Numbered from the stretch's first letter, positions 34,654-44,176 are shown. The stretch: 64,000 nt of DNA from Kiloniellaceae bacterium (GCA_021776135.1 JAJFGL010000035.1:1-64000); one strand, 5' to 3'. Notes: a model not told the origin generated them from the letters alone. Program-made: numbers and translations.

Positions 34654-34804
34654 TCCGGGCAAAAAAAGCAAGCGCATCAAAGCACGCAATCCCGTGGCGC
34701 CGGCGGTGCGCCGCTTGCGCCCCAAGGTGGAACCCTCCGAACGTACCTATAAGCGAAAACCGAAACACAAACCGGCCGGTGCCAAAGACGATACCGAATC
34801 CTAA
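34643..34804 (+). CDS. 53-residue basic protein, possibly ArfA-like ribosome rescue factor
   Basis: A small ORF starting in the last codons of the carbonic anhydrase gene. It encodes a very basic protein beginning MAANPGKKSKRIKARNP and containing RPKVEPSERTYKRKPKHK before a short acidic tail. The layout, a hydrophobic/basic segment followed by R-x-(K/R)-V then (S/T)Y-x-RK-x-KH, resembles the C-terminal part of ArfA, which recruits release factor to stalled ribosomes. The resemblance is by eye only. Overlap upstream and a 4-bp overlap with the phaC stop downstream indicate a packed real gene rather than chance. Confidence 0.6.
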   Translation: MAANPGKKSKRIKARNPVAPAVRRLRPKVEPSERTYKRKPKHKPAGAKDDTES

Positions 34805-36588
34805 TCCTTGGCCTTGACCGCGACGTAGGCGCCGGGGGCGTCCTCGGTGACCCTGAGTTTACCGTCGCCGGGTACGCGCGCCGGTACTTTCACGCCCGAG
34901 TGCTTAGCCAACCACTTAGACCATTCCGGCCACCAGGAGCCAGGGTGTTCAACGGCGGCGCTGAGCCAGTCTTCCGGTTCTTTCGGGTTCTTGGCATTGG
35001 TCCAATAGTTGTACTTGCCGCTGGCCGGCGGATTGACCACGCCGGCGATATGGCCGGAGGCGGCAAGGACGAAACGCACCGGGCCGGAGAACAGTTGCGT
35101 CGCCGCGTAGGTCGAGGCCCAGGGCGCGATATGATCCTCCTTGGTCGAGAGCATGAAGGACGGGGTCTTGATTTTTGTCAGGTCGATCGGCACACCCTTC
35201 AACTCGATGCCGCCCGCTTTGGCCAGCAGATTCTCCTGGTACATCTTGCGCAGATAGAAGCTGTGCATGGCCGCCGGCATGCGGGTTGAATCCGAATTCC
35301 AATACAGCAGGTCGAAGGGGAAGGGGTCCTTGCCCAGAAGATAGTTGTTGACCACGAAAGACCAGATCAGGTCGTTGGCGCGCAGCATGTTGAAGGTCGT
35401 CGCCATGTGCGCGCCCTCCAGGTAGCCGGTCTTGTTCATCTTGTCCTCGAGGGCGGTGAGCTGCTCCTCGTCGATGAAGATGCCCAGCTCTCCGGCCTCG
35501 GTGAAATCGATCATGGTGGTGAGGAAGGTCGCGCTCTTAATGCGATTATCCTTCTTGGCCTCCATGTACGATAGAGCGCAGGACAGAAGTGTGCCGCCGA
35601 GGCAATAGCCGACAACGTTGGCCTCTTTCTCGCCGGTTGCCTTTTCGATCGCGTCGAGCGCCGCGAGCGGCCCTTCGACCATATAGTCCTCGAAGGACTT
35701 CTTGGCTAATTTCGTGTCGGGATTGACCCAGGAAATAATGAATACGGTGAAGCCCTGTGCGACCGCCCATTTTACGTAGGAATTCTTTTCGCGCAGATCG
35801 AGGATGTAATACTTGTTGATCCAAGGGGGCATGATCAGCAAGGGCCGCTTGTAAACCTGTTTGGTCGAGGGCTCGTATTGGATCAACTGGATCAGGTCGT
35901 TCTGATAGACGACCTTGCCGGGGGTGAGGGCGATGTTTTCACCAAGCTCGAAAGCTTCGGTATCGGTCATGCTGATTGCCAGCTTGCCCTCGCCGCGCTC
36001 AAGATCGCCCAGGAGGTTCTCCAGTCCCTTGACCAGGTTTTCGCCCCGGCTCGCCAGCGTCGCCTCGAGAACTTCCGGATTGGTCATGACGAAGTTGGAC
36101 GGCGCCATGGCATCGGCGAACTGGCGGGTATAAAAATCGACCTTCTTGGAGGTCTTGTCGTCCATGCCCTCGACATCGCTAACGGTCGATTGCATCCAGC
36201 GCGCGCTGAGCAGATACGATTGCTTGATGAAGTCGAAGACCTGATTTTCGTCCCAGGCGTCGTGCTTGAAGCGCCGGTCGCCTTGTTCCGGCTCGATCAC
36301 CGGTTCGGCTTCCGCGCCCATCATGCGGCGAGTGGTCGACTGCCACAGGTTCATGTAGTCCTGCCACAGATTTACCTGGGCCTGCATCATCTTGGCCGGG
36401 TCGCTCATCATCTGAGTCGTCATCTCAAGGAACGCGCCGCCGATATTCAGCGGATCGAGATTGGGTTTATGTTCGCCGTCGTGGCGCTCCAAGAAATCGG
36501 AAACCAGTTTCTGGCTGCGTTCCGCGATATTCGCCATCTTTTGCGACATCTCGACCGGATCGGGCAGACTGGCCTGTTGCTCAGCCAT
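34801..36588 (-). CDS. phaC: Class I polyhydroxyalkanoate synthase
   Basis: About 595 residues; polymerises (R)-3-hydroxyacyl-CoA into PHA granules. The lipase-like box GYCLGG carries the catalytic Cys329, with the downstream Asp and His in the expected places (KEDHIAPWAS and ASGHIAGVVNPP). The N-terminal PhaC_N domain includes NLWQDYMNLWQS. Start set at ATG 36588, after AAGG; the upstream ATG at 36684 adds an unrelated basic stretch. No phasin, phaA, phaB or phaR gene is adjacent here. It converges with the small basic gene. Confidence 0.95.
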   Translation of the reverse strand: MAEQQASLPDPVEMSQKMANIAERSQKLVSDFLERHDGEHKPNLDPLNIGGAFLEMTTQMMSDPAKMMQAQVNLWQDYMNLWQSTTRRMMGAEAEPVIEPEQGDRRFKHDAWDENQVFDFIKQSYLLSARWMQSTVSDVEGMDDKTSKKVDFYTRQFADAMAPSNFVMTNPEVLEATLASRGENLVKGLENLLGDLERGEGKLAISMTDTEAFELGENIALTPGKVVYQNDLIQLIQYEPSTKQVYKRPLLIMPPWINKYYILDLREKNSYVKWAVAQGFTVFIISWVNPDTKLAKKSFEDYMVEGPLAALDAIEKATGEKEANVVGYCLGGTLLSCALSYMEAKKDNRIKSATFLTTMIDFTEAGELGIFIDEEQLTALEDKMNKTGYLEGAHMATTFNMLRANDLIWSFVVNNYLLGKDPFPFDLLYWNSDSTRMPAAMHSFYLRKMYQENLLAKAGGIELKGVPIDLTKIKTPSFMLSTKEDHIAPWASTYAATQLFSGPVRFVLAASGHIAGVVNPPASGKYNYWTNAKNPKEPEDWLSAAVEHPGSWWPEWSKWLAKHSGVKVPARVPGDGKLRVTEDAPGAYVAVKAKD

Positions 36589-36805
36589 CTTTATATACCT
36601 TAATATTGTTGCATCGCTTGGCCGCGTCACGGGCGCGGGCAGATTCCTGCCTATGCGCCGCGTGGGCGGAATTGGGCGCGTCAAGGTAATCGGCGAAGGC
36701 CAGGGTTACAATAGGCAAATCTTGCCGCCACCCCGGCGGTTGACCCAGCCCCGCTCCATGAGATACTGCATCGGCGTGTAGGCTTGATAAACACGCGGGG
36801 GCGGC

Positions 36806-37759
36806 ATGAAACGATCCTTGGACTTGACGGAATTAACCTTCGGTGCCCCCGCCAAGGCGCGTGGGCGGGCCGGGCTGGTTTTAGCCGCGGGCCTGCTCGT
36901 GTCGGCCTGTTCGTCCTTGCCTGAGTGGACCGACCCGGGCGGCTGGTTTTCGGAGGAAACGCCGGCGCCCAGCAAGATTTCGGCAGCGAAAGACCTGGAG
37001 CAGGCAAAATCCGGCGAATTTCCGAACCTGGCCAGCGTCCCGGATCAACCACGCCCGGCGACCGGGCAGGGTGAGCGCGCCGCCATCGCCAAGTCCTTGA
37101 CGGCGGATCGCGCGAACGCGCAATACAGCAGCGAGCGCCTGGTCGCGGGCGGGACGGGAACGCCCGAAGCCCCGGCGGCGCCGGCCATCGCCCAGAGCCT
37201 GGGCGCGGCCGCGCCCCAGGCGCCGCCGCCAAGGCCGGCGCCGATTCCCGCGCCGATTCCGAGCGCGGCAAGCATCGCCCCGGCCCCGGCCCCGGTCCTC
37301 CCGAGTCCCGCCAGGGCAAAGACGGAAATCGCCAAACCGGCGCCAAGGGCGCAAAGCGCGGCCAAGCCGGCCGTGACCGCGCCGCCACCGGCGCAACCGC
37401 GGGCCAGCGAACTGGCCGGGATCATTTACTTCGCCCACGGCTCGGACGCGCTGAACGCCAACGACCGGGATGTGTTGCGCGATATCGTGGCGCTTAGCCA
37501 GGAACGCAATGCCCGTATCAGGGTGATCGGCCATGCCAGCGCGCGCACCGGTACGGTGGATGCGGTGGCCCACCGCATCGCCAACCTGGAGGCCTCTCAG
37601 CGCCGGGCGGAAGCCGTGACGGCGGCCTTGGTTGCCATGGGGGCGCGGCGCGATAGCATCCGCACCGAGGCCCGTGCCGATTCGCTCCCAGTCTATCACG
37701 AGTTCATGCCGACCGGGGAAGCCGGCAACCGGCGGGCCGAAATATTCCTGGAATATTGA
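36806..37759 (+). CDS. OmpA-family outer membrane lipoprotein
   Basis: A 317-residue envelope protein. A lipobox LVSAC puts the lipidated Cys at 35 after a rather long N-region. Residues about 110-205 are an Ala/Pro-rich linker able to span the periplasm. The C-terminal 110 residues are an OmpA-like peptidoglycan-binding domain (IYFAHGSDALNANDRDVLRDI, VIGHASARTG, NRRAEIFLEY) with Asp and Arg of the diaminopimelate site. It likely tethers the outer membrane to the wall. It stands alone, divergent from phaC. Confidence 0.9.
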   Translation: MKRSLDLTELTFGAPAKARGRAGLVLAAGLLVSACSSLPEWTDPGGWFSEETPAPSKISAAKDLEQAKSGEFPNLASVPDQPRPATGQGERAAIAKSLTADRANAQYSSERLVAGGTGTPEAPAAPAIAQSLGAAAPQAPPPRPAPIPAPIPSAASIAPAPAPVLPSPARAKTEIAKPAPRAQSAAKPAVTAPPPAQPRASELAGIIYFAHGSDALNANDRDVLRDIVALSQERNARIRVIGHASARTGTVDAVAHRIANLEASQRRAEAVTAALVAMGARRDSIRTEARADSLPVYHEFMPTGEAGNRRAEIFLEY

Positions 37760-37855
37760 TCCACCACACTAGGTAAGAAACGTGGGCGGTGTCGCGATGC
37801 CTTGCTTGAATTATCCGCCGTTCAATGCCGGGGCCGTTTTTAACCGGGCGGTCTC

Positions 37856-39148
37856 GTGAACGGCCCGCTAAGAATTGGGGTCGCGGGACTTGGCACCGTC
37901 GGGGTGGGGGTTCTGCAATTGCTGGACCGCCACGGCGGCTTGATCGCGGCCCGGGCCGGGCGGCCCATTGTCGTGTCGGCGGTATCCGCGCGCGACCGGG
38001 GCAAGAAACGCCCGGCCGATATATCCGGCTTGCGCTGGTTCGGCGACCCCGCCGCCATGGCCCGCGACCCGGAGATCGATGCGGTGCTGGAATTGATCGG
38101 CGGCGCCGATGGCGTGGCCAAGGATGTGACCGAAGCAGCGATAGCGGCTGGACGCCATGTGGTTACCGCCAACAAGGCGCTGCTCGCCGTGCATGGCGCC
38201 GGCTTAGCGCGGGCGGCGGAATCGGCCGGCGTGACCCTGGCCTACGAGGCGGCGGTCGCCGGCGGCATCCCCATCATCAAGACCCTGCGCGAAGGCTTGG
38301 CGGCGAACGGTATTTCACGGGTCTATGGGATTTTGAACGGGACTTGTAACTATATCCTGACCTCCATGCGCGACACGGGACGCGATTTCGCCGAGGTGCT
38401 CGCGGAGGCGCAAGAACTTGGCTATGCCGAAGCGGATCCCGGCTTCGATATCGACGGCGTGGACGCGGCCCATAAGCTGGCCATACTGACGGCACTGGCA
38501 TTCGGCTGCGAGGTCGATTTCGGTGGCGTCTACATCGAAGGCATTCGCGAGGTATCGGCGCTCGATATCGCTTTTGCCGAGGAGTTGGGATACCGCATCA
38601 AGTTGCTTGGCATCGCGACCCAGGGCGAAGATGGTATCGAGCAGCGGGTGCATCCCTGCATGGTGCCCCAGGGTACGCCCATCGCCCATGTCGATGGGGT
38701 GTTCAACGCGGTCGTGGCCGAGGGCGATTTCGCCGGCCGGGTTCTGGTCGAGGGCCAAGGCGCCGGGGCGGAACCGACGGCCTCGGCCGTGGTCGCCGAC
38801 CTGATCGACATCGCCCGCGGCATAGCCTTGCCCACATTCGCGATTCCGGCGGCCGAATTGCGGCGCCTGCCCGCCTTGCCGGCCGAGCGTCATGTGGGGG
38901 GGCAGTATATCCGCCTCATGGTTCTCGATCGCCCCGGTGTCATGGCCGATGTGACGGCGGCGCTGCGCGATGAAGACATCTCGCTCGAAGCCCTGTTGCA
39001 GCATGGACGCAGCCCGGACGGGGCCGTGCCTGTGGTCATAACCACCCACGAAACTACCGGGGCGGCCATGGACCGGGCCTTGGCCCGGATCGCGGACCTG
39101 AAGGCGGTACTGGAACCGCCGCGCCGAATTCGAATTGAGCTGTTATAG
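37856..39148 (+). CDS. hom: Homoserine dehydrogenase
   Basis: A 430-residue enzyme reducing aspartate semialdehyde to homoserine for threonine and methionine. N-terminal GVAGLGTVGVGVLQLL binds NAD(P); the conserved core includes GGIPIIKTLREGLAANGI and GILNGTCNYILT. A C-terminal ACT domain (YIRLMVLDRPGVMADVTAALRDEDISL) suggests feedback control by threonine. The start is GTG 37856. It heads a hom-glpX-recJ run with short gaps, a known alphaproteobacterial arrangement. Confidence 0.95.
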   Translation: MNGPLRIGVAGLGTVGVGVLQLLDRHGGLIAARAGRPIVVSAVSARDRGKKRPADISGLRWFGDPAAMARDPEIDAVLELIGGADGVAKDVTEAAIAAGRHVVTANKALLAVHGAGLARAAESAGVTLAYEAAVAGGIPIIKTLREGLAANGISRVYGILNGTCNYILTSMRDTGRDFAEVLAEAQELGYAEADPGFDIDGVDAAHKLAILTALAFGCEVDFGGVYIEGIREVSALDIAFAEELGYRIKLLGIATQGEDGIEQRVHPCMVPQGTPIAHVDGVFNAVVAEGDFAGRVLVEGQGAGAEPTASAVVADLIDIARGIALPTFAIPAAELRRLPALPAERHVGGQYIRLMVLDRPGVMADVTAALRDEDISLEALLQHGRSPDGAVPVVITTHETTGAAMDRALARIADLKAVLEPPRRIRIELL

Positions 39149-39227
39149 TAGGGCTCAATATCGGGAATTGAACCCGTGCTTTTCGATAGAGGCATTAACG
39201 AGAAACAATAAGAGGCGTGAAAAACAC

Positions 39228-40214
39228 ATGAGTAAATCGCGTGATATGGACCGTAACCTAGCCTTGGAATCGGTTCGGGTAACGGAGGCGGCCGCGCTCG
39301 CCGCGTCCCGCCTGATGGGCCGGGGCGACGAAAAGGCTGCCGACCAGGCCGCCGTCAACGCCATGCGCGATGCCCTCAATAGCCTGGATATCTCCGGCAC
39401 CGTTAGGATCGGCGAGGGCGAGCGCGACGAGGCCCCCATGCTTTATATCGGCGAGGAAGTCGGGTCCGGCGGCCCCGCCATAGATATCGCCCTGGACCCG
39501 CTCGAAGGCACGACCATAACCGCGAAGGGCGGGCACAATTCCATGGCCGTTATCGCCATGGCCGAGGAGGGCGGGTTTCTCAATGCGCCCGATACCTACA
39601 TGGATAAGATCGCGGTCGGCGGCGGCCTGCCGGAAGGGGTCGTCGATCTGGATGCGGAGCCGGCGGAGAATCTGAAAAACCTGGCCAAGGCCATGGGCAA
39701 GGATTTATCCGATCTGGTGGTCTGCATTCTCGACCGGCCGCGCCACAGCGAGGTCGTCGCCAAGGTGCGCGCGGCCGGCGCCCGCATCATGATGATCGGC
39801 GATGGCGATGTATCGGGGGTCATGGCGACCAGCCGCCCGGAAAGCGGTGTCGATATGTATGTCGGCATTGGCGGCGCCCCTGAAGGCGTGCTCGCCGCCG
39901 CCGCCTTGCGCTGCATCGGCGGGCAATTTCAAGGCCGCTTGGTGTTCCGCAACGACGATGAAAAAGCCCGGGCCCGGCGCTGCGGTATCGAGGATTTCGA
40001 CCGCAAATACGATTTGCTCGAACTGGCCAATGGCGATGTCATGTTCGCGGCGACCGGGGTGACCGACGGCAGCATGCTGCGCGGCGTCCGGCGGTTTCAG
40101 GGTGGCGCCAGCACCCATTCCATGGTCATGCGCTCCAAGTCCGGGACCGTGCGCATGATCGAGGCCTCCCATAACTTCGACCGCAAGACCTGGTACCGCA
40201 AGCTCGACCAATAG
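39228..40214 (+). CDS. glpX: Class II fructose-1,6-bisphosphatase
   Basis: A 328-residue GlpX-type phosphatase of gluconeogenesis (and sedoheptulose bisphosphate in some relatives). Metal-binding motifs appear as IGEGERDEAPMLYIGEEVG and DPLEGTTITAKG, the class II signature. C-terminal RSKSGTVRMIEASHNF is also typical. Start set at ATG 39228 with AGAGG upstream; the longer frame adds residues from the intergenic gap. It lies between hom and recJ, with 4 bp before recJ. Confidence 0.95.
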   Translation: MSKSRDMDRNLALESVRVTEAAALAASRLMGRGDEKAADQAAVNAMRDALNSLDISGTVRIGEGERDEAPMLYIGEEVGSGGPAIDIALDPLEGTTITAKGGHNSMAVIAMAEEGGFLNAPDTYMDKIAVGGGLPEGVVDLDAEPAENLKNLAKAMGKDLSDLVVCILDRPRHSEVVAKVRAAGARIMMIGDGDVSGVMATSRPESGVDMYVGIGGAPEGVLAAAALRCIGGQFQGRLVFRNDDEKARARRCGIEDFDRKYDLLELANGDVMFAATGVTDGSMLRGVRRFQGGASTHSMVMRSKSGTVRMIEASHNFDRKTWYRKLDQ

Positions 40215-40218
40215 TGCC

Positions 40219-42027
40219 ATGACGTCGCGTTCCTGTTTCCTGGGGGTCGAGCGCTCTCTGACCGGCAAGCGGTGGGAAGAACGCTTGCGCGACCCGCGTC
40301 AGGCCCTGGCCCTGGCCCAGCGTTTGGGCGTGGCGGAGATCGTCGGGCGTATCATGGCCGGGCGCGGTATCGGTTTGGAGGACGCCCAAGCCTTCCTGGA
40401 GCCGAGCCTGCGCGAGGCCCTGCCCGATCCCCTGTGCCTCAAAGACATGGCCGTGGCCATCGAACGCTTGGTCCGGGCCATGGAGAGCGGCGAAAAGATC
40501 GCCATCTTTGGCGATTACGACGTGGACGGGGCGACGTCCTCGGCGGTGCTGACCCGGTTTCTGCGCGCCGCCGGCTGCGAGGCGGCTGTCTATATCCCGG
40601 ATCGGATTCACGAAGGCTACGGCCCCAACGCGCCGGCCCTGCTGCGCCTGCGCGAAGCGGGCGCTAAGGTGGTCATTACCGTCGATTGCGGCATTACCGC
40701 CTTCGCGCCCCTCGAGGCGGCGGCCGAGGCCGGTCTGGACGTGATCGTTATCGATCACCATGCCGCCGAAGCGCGCTTGCCGCGCGCGGCGGCGGTGGTC
40801 AATCCCAACCGCATGGATGAAACCCCCGCCCATGAGGATCCCCACAGGTTGGGTTCCCTGGCCGCCGTGGGGGTCGTCTTCCTGCTGGTCGTCGGGCTCA
40901 ACCGGGCGCTGCGAGAGGTGGGTTGGTACAAAGCTAGAAACTTGGCCGAGCCGGACCTTCTGTGCCTGCTTGACCTGGTGGCGCTGGGCACCGTGTGCGA
41001 TGTGGTGCCCCTGGCCGGGCTCAACCGGGCGCTGGTGACCCAGGGCCTCAAGGTCATGGCCAGGCGCGCCAATGCCGGGCTGACGGCGCTCTGCGACGTG
41101 GCCCGGGTCGAGGCCAAGCCCGATGCCTTTCACGCCGGGTTTTTATTGGGGCCGCGGGTGAATGCCGGCGGGCGCGTGGGCGAATCCAGCCTGGGCGCGC
41201 GGTTGTTGACCAGCGACGACCCGGCGGAGGCCCGGCGGATCGCCCAGCAGCTCGATGCCTATAACGATGAACGCCGGGAGATCGAGGTGAGCGTTCTCGA
41301 TCAAGCCCTGGAACAAGCAGAGGCCGCCGGTCAAGACCGCCGGGGCGTGGTCATGGTTGTGGGCGAGGGCTGGCATCCCGGGGTCATTGGAATCGTCGCC
41401 AGCCGCCTGAAGGAACGGACGAATTTACCGGCGCTGGTTATCGCCCTCGACCCCGAGACCGGAATCGGCAAGGGCTCGGGACGTTCGGTTCCTGGGGTCG
41501 ATCTCGGCGCCGCCGTCATCGCTGCGCGCCAGGCCGGCCTGCTCATCAATGGCGGCGGCCATCCCATGGCGGCCGGCTTGAGCGTCGAGGCGGCGAAGCT
41601 CGACGCCTTGCGTGGGTTCCTGGGCGAACGGATAGAGGCGGCGCTCCAAGCCGCCGATTACCGTGCCGCCCTCGGCTTCGACGGCGCGATCCAACCCGAA
41701 GGGGCCAACGCCGCCTTGGTCGGCGAAATCGAACGCTGCGCCCCCTTCGGCGCGGGCAACGCGCAACCGCGTTTCGCTATCGCCGCTGCCAGGATACAGC
41801 GCGCCGACACGGTCGGGGACGGTCACGTCCGTTGTTATCTGAGCGGCGCCGGGGGCGGGCGCTTGAAAGGTATCGCGTTCCGGGCCCTCGACGGTCCCCT
41901 GGGCCCGGCGCTTCTGCAAACCGCGGGCCGGCCCCTGCATCTCGCCGGCAAGCTGCGCCTGGACGCCTGGGCGGGCCGGGAGTCGGTTCAATTCATTATC
42001 GAAGACGCGGCGGCCGTGAACGGTTAG
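40219..42027 (+). CDS. recJ: Single-stranded-DNA-specific exonuclease RecJ
   Basis: A 602-residue 5'-3' exonuclease acting on single-stranded DNA in recombination and mismatch repair. DHH-family motifs are visible: DYDVDG (99-104), DCG (156-158), DHH (179-181), followed by the DHHA1 motif NGGGHPMAAGLSV and a C-terminal OB-like domain. Length is usual. It starts 4 bp after glpX and is followed after 1 bp by a DUF1194 gene, so it is deep in an operon. Confidence 0.96.
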   Translation: MTSRSCFLGVERSLTGKRWEERLRDPRQALALAQRLGVAEIVGRIMAGRGIGLEDAQAFLEPSLREALPDPLCLKDMAVAIERLVRAMESGEKIAIFGDYDVDGATSSAVLTRFLRAAGCEAAVYIPDRIHEGYGPNAPALLRLREAGAKVVITVDCGITAFAPLEAAAEAGLDVIVIDHHAAEARLPRAAAVVNPNRMDETPAHEDPHRLGSLAAVGVVFLLVVGLNRALREVGWYKARNLAEPDLLCLLDLVALGTVCDVVPLAGLNRALVTQGLKVMARRANAGLTALCDVARVEAKPDAFHAGFLLGPRVNAGGRVGESSLGARLLTSDDPAEARRIAQQLDAYNDERREIEVSVLDQALEQAEAAGQDRRGVVMVVGEGWHPGVIGIVASRLKERTNLPALVIALDPETGIGKGSGRSVPGVDLGAAVIAARQAGLLINGGGHPMAAGLSVEAAKLDALRGFLGERIEAALQAADYRAALGFDGAIQPEGANAALVGEIERCAPFGAGNAQPRFAIAAARIQRADTVGDGHVRCYLSGAGGGRLKGIAFRALDGPLGPALLQTAGRPLHLAGKLRLDAWAGRESVQFIIEDAAAVNG

Positions 42028-42028
42028 A

Positions 42029-42787
42029 ATGGAACGCATGTTCCCAATAACGAAGAACGCTCTAGCCTGTGCCGCCTTTATCGGCGGATTTATCGCCCTA
42101 TCCAATCCCGCTTCCGCGCTGGAAGAGGTGGTCGATCTGGAACTGGTGCTGGCGGTCGATGCGTCGTCCAGCGTCTCGGCCCAGGAGTTCGATCTGCAGA
42201 TCAAGGGTTTGGCGGAGGCCTTTCGGACCCAGGAGGTTCTGGCCGCGGTCCAGGCGAGCGGCGATCTGGGTATCGCCGTGTCCATGGTGCAATGGTCGGA
42301 CAACCGCAAGCAGACCATGGCGGTGGACTGGTCGCTGATTCGCAGTGAAGCCCAGGCCTTGGCTTTGGCCGATGCCATAGAGGCGACGCCACGCTACCTG
42401 GTCGGCGGCGGCACGGCCATCGGCGGGGCGCTGAAATATGCCATCCGCCAGTTCGAAAACAACGGTTTCGCGGGCCGCCGTCAGGTCATTGACGTGTCCG
42501 GAGACGGCCGCACCAACCAGGGGTCGCAACCCAAGCATCAACGCGACCGGGCGGTCGAACTGGGCATTACCATCAACGGCCTGGCGATCCTCAATGAAGA
42601 CCCGACAATCGATAATTATTATTATCTGAATGTCATCGGCGGGACCGGGGCCTTCGTTCTGACCGCGAACGACTATGAGTCCTATGCTCTGGCCATTCTC
42701 TCCAAGCTCATTCGCGAAATCGCCGCCGTGCCCGTCGCCGCCGTGCCTGGGGTAGTCAAGCTCAGGCTGGCCAAGGCGGTTCCCTGA
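42029..42787 (+). CDS. DUF1194 secreted vWA-like protein
   Basis: A 252-residue exported protein. Residues 1-30 are a signal peptide (cut after NPASA). The mature part is a DUF1194 von Willebrand A-type domain with the MIDAS motif DASSS in VLAVDASSSVSAQEFDLQ, plus GGTAIGGALKYAIRQF and VIDVSGDGRTNQG. DUF1194 proteins are common in alphaproteobacteria and probably bind metal and a partner; no activity is established. It begins 1 bp after the recJ stop and is cotranscribed. Confidence 0.9.
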   Translation: MERMFPITKNALACAAFIGGFIALSNPASALEEVVDLELVLAVDASSSVSAQEFDLQIKGLAEAFRTQEVLAAVQASGDLGIAVSMVQWSDNRKQTMAVDWSLIRSEAQALALADAIEATPRYLVGGGTAIGGALKYAIRQFENNGFAGRRQVIDVSGDGRTNQGSQPKHQRDRAVELGITINGLAILNEDPTIDNYYYLNVIGGTGAFVLTANDYESYALAILSKLIREIAAVPVAAVPGVVKLRLAKAVP

Positions 42788-42850
42788 GGCGCCGGAGCGC
42801 GCACAGGGGCTTGAATCCCGGCCCAGGAACCGCTACACCGCTGGCGCGCC

Positions 42851-42926
42851 GACCCCATCGTCTAGAGGCCTAGGACACTGCCCTTTCAAGGCGGCAACAC
42901 GGGTTCGAATCCCGTTGGGGTCACCA
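42851..42926 (+). tRNA. tRNA-Glu (anticodon TTC)
   Basis: A complete 76-nt cloverleaf with encoded CCA. Acceptor stem GACCCCA pairs with TGGGGTC, D-arm GTCTAGAGGCCTAGGAC, anticodon stem CTGCC/GGCGG with loop CTTTCAA (anticodon TTC reads GAA), and T-arm CGGGTTCGAATCCCG. One T-G pair is seen in the anticodon stem. An inverted repeat ATTTTAC-N13-GTAAAAT directly follows (42926-42952). The tRNA marks the left edge of a low-GC segment, as expected for an integration site. Confidence 0.97.
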
Positions 42927-43317
42927 TTTTACTTGAACTTTCACTGTAAAATAGTCCTGTAATATATTGAAATCATAACGATAATTATAATGGCTTGATT
43001 GATACGCGGTCCGCTTGCCCAGAATGTGTGATACATTTTGGGATACAGAGTGCGGTACAATCGGAATATTTGAAGGGTAAGGGTACTGTTTTTCAGTACT
43101 ACCGACAGTTGTTAAAAGCAGTATCTGCACACAGATAGACAGGTGTTAACGAAAATAACAATAGAAACAAAAGGTTATAGGAAAAATTGCCTTGCGAATC
43201 GGGAGTCCGTCCAACTCTTGGCTAATATGGTATTTTTGATTTCCACAGAAAATTATTCACTTTTCGCAACTTGTTTTGTTGCTTCTTAACGCAACATGAG
43301 TAGTCTGGTTGGTATAA
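42927..43317. other. AT-rich non-coding stretch behind tRNA-Glu with an operator-like repeat
   Basis: No convincing gene. It holds a hairpin GTACTG-TTTTT-CAGTAC at 43083-43099, and an inverted repeat GCAAC (43266-43270) / GTTGC (43278-43282) with a further GCAAC at 43291-43295, close before the first gene of the three-gene module. The latter may be its autoregulatory operator. A minus-strand frame at 42921-43130 is not recognisable as a protein family. No integrase gene is seen. Confidence 0.5.
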
Positions 43318-43806
43318 ATGGCAACCATCAATGACCTGGTTACTCAAAGACAGCTTGAAAAATTTCAACCCCTTCTTGATCCAGGCGAGCAGCCTCTGCG
43401 GGCCGTGTATATGGATCCGGTTGCCCACGAATGGTGTTTTTCAAGTGCGCAGCTTGGGAAAGCTACTCCGTGTCCGTTTTCATTTGATCGGACCCATGCG
43501 GTCCTGGACGAGTTCTGCTCTGGCGCGCTTCTTTACGAGGGGGCGCATATTCGGCGTCTCGGACCTAAACGAGAGGGAATATGGGAACTCAAAACTGTTC
43601 CACCAGAACACCATTCTGTTCGGATATTCGGATGGTTCTATCGACCGGGCATACTTATTGTGTGTCTATGCAAATATAAGAACGATGTATCAAAAAGATG
43701 CGCTTCAGAGATTAAATTTGTCATCGATTTTAGAGATGGCCTAGCTCTTAGTGAGCCAAAGTTGGCCAAAGGGAAAGACTATGAATCACTCATGCAAATT
43801 GACTGA
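43318..43806 (+). CDS. HigB/RelE-like putative toxin
   Basis: A 162-residue protein. Residues 75-125 contain GIWELKT followed by SVRIFGWFYRPGILIVCL, a pattern like the core of HigB/Gp49-type RelE-fold toxins, in which a Trp/Glu-rich strand is followed by RxF. Residues 1-70 are an N-terminal extension without a known match. The gene order, putative toxin first and XRE protein second with a 26-bp overlap, is the HigBA order. Its base composition is lower in GC than surrounding core genes. The identification is weak by sequence alone; the context carries most of the weight. Confidence 0.55.
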   Translation: MATINDLVTQRQLEKFQPLLDPGEQPLRAVYMDPVAHEWCFSSAQLGKATPCPFSFDRTHAVLDEFCSGALLYEGAHIRRLGPKREGIWELKTVPPEHHSVRIFGWFYRPGILIVCLCKYKNDVSKRCASEIKFVIDFRDGLALSEPKLAKGKDYESLMQID

Positions 43807-44176
43807 GGAAGAAAAGAAGATCCTCAGAGCTCGGTTCGTCATGCACGTGCATCGCGAGCTTTTAAGCGCATTTTATATACGCGAAGCGGAAGGTATGACA
43901 CGAGCGCAGCTAGCCGAGAATCTCGGCATTGATAAGTCAGTCATAAGTCGCAGGCTGAATGGTACCAGCAATATGACACTCGAGGTTATCTCCGATCTGG
44001 CAAGAGGCATGGGCTTCAGACCTGAAATGCAGCTGTTGCCTTATGAAGAACTTGCAGGTGGAAACTCCGTCGCCGTGCCTACGCGTGAGCAGCTATCTTG
44101 CGCCTCTACCCCGGGTGGAGATTATTCGAGCGACTCAGTCGGCACTGTGAATGCAGGAAATTTGTTATCTCTATGA
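43781..44176 (+). CDS. XRE-family antitoxin-like regulator
   Basis: A 131-residue protein. Residues about 40-85 form a Cro/CI helix-turn-helix (GMTRAQLAENLGIDKSVISRRLNGTSNMTLEVISDLARGMGF), like HigA-type antitoxins that bind their own promoter. An N-terminal helix (LTEEEKKILRARFVMHVHRELL) precedes it and the C-terminal 45 residues are disordered. ATG 43781 is chosen with GGGAAAG upstream. It overlaps the upstream gene by 26 bp and the downstream one by 4 bp (ATGA), so the three genes form one coupled unit. Confidence 0.8.
   Translation: MNHSCKLTEEEKKILRARFVMHVHRELLSAFYIREAEGMTRAQLAENLGIDKSVISRRLNGTSNMTLEVISDLARGMGFRPEMQLLPYEELAGGNSVAVPTREQLSCASTPGGDYSSDSVGTVNAGNLLSL

Noticed and set aside
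42921-43130. 69-residue minus-strand frame next to tRNA-Glu as an integrase remnant
   Set aside because: No tyrosine-recombinase motif is recognisable.
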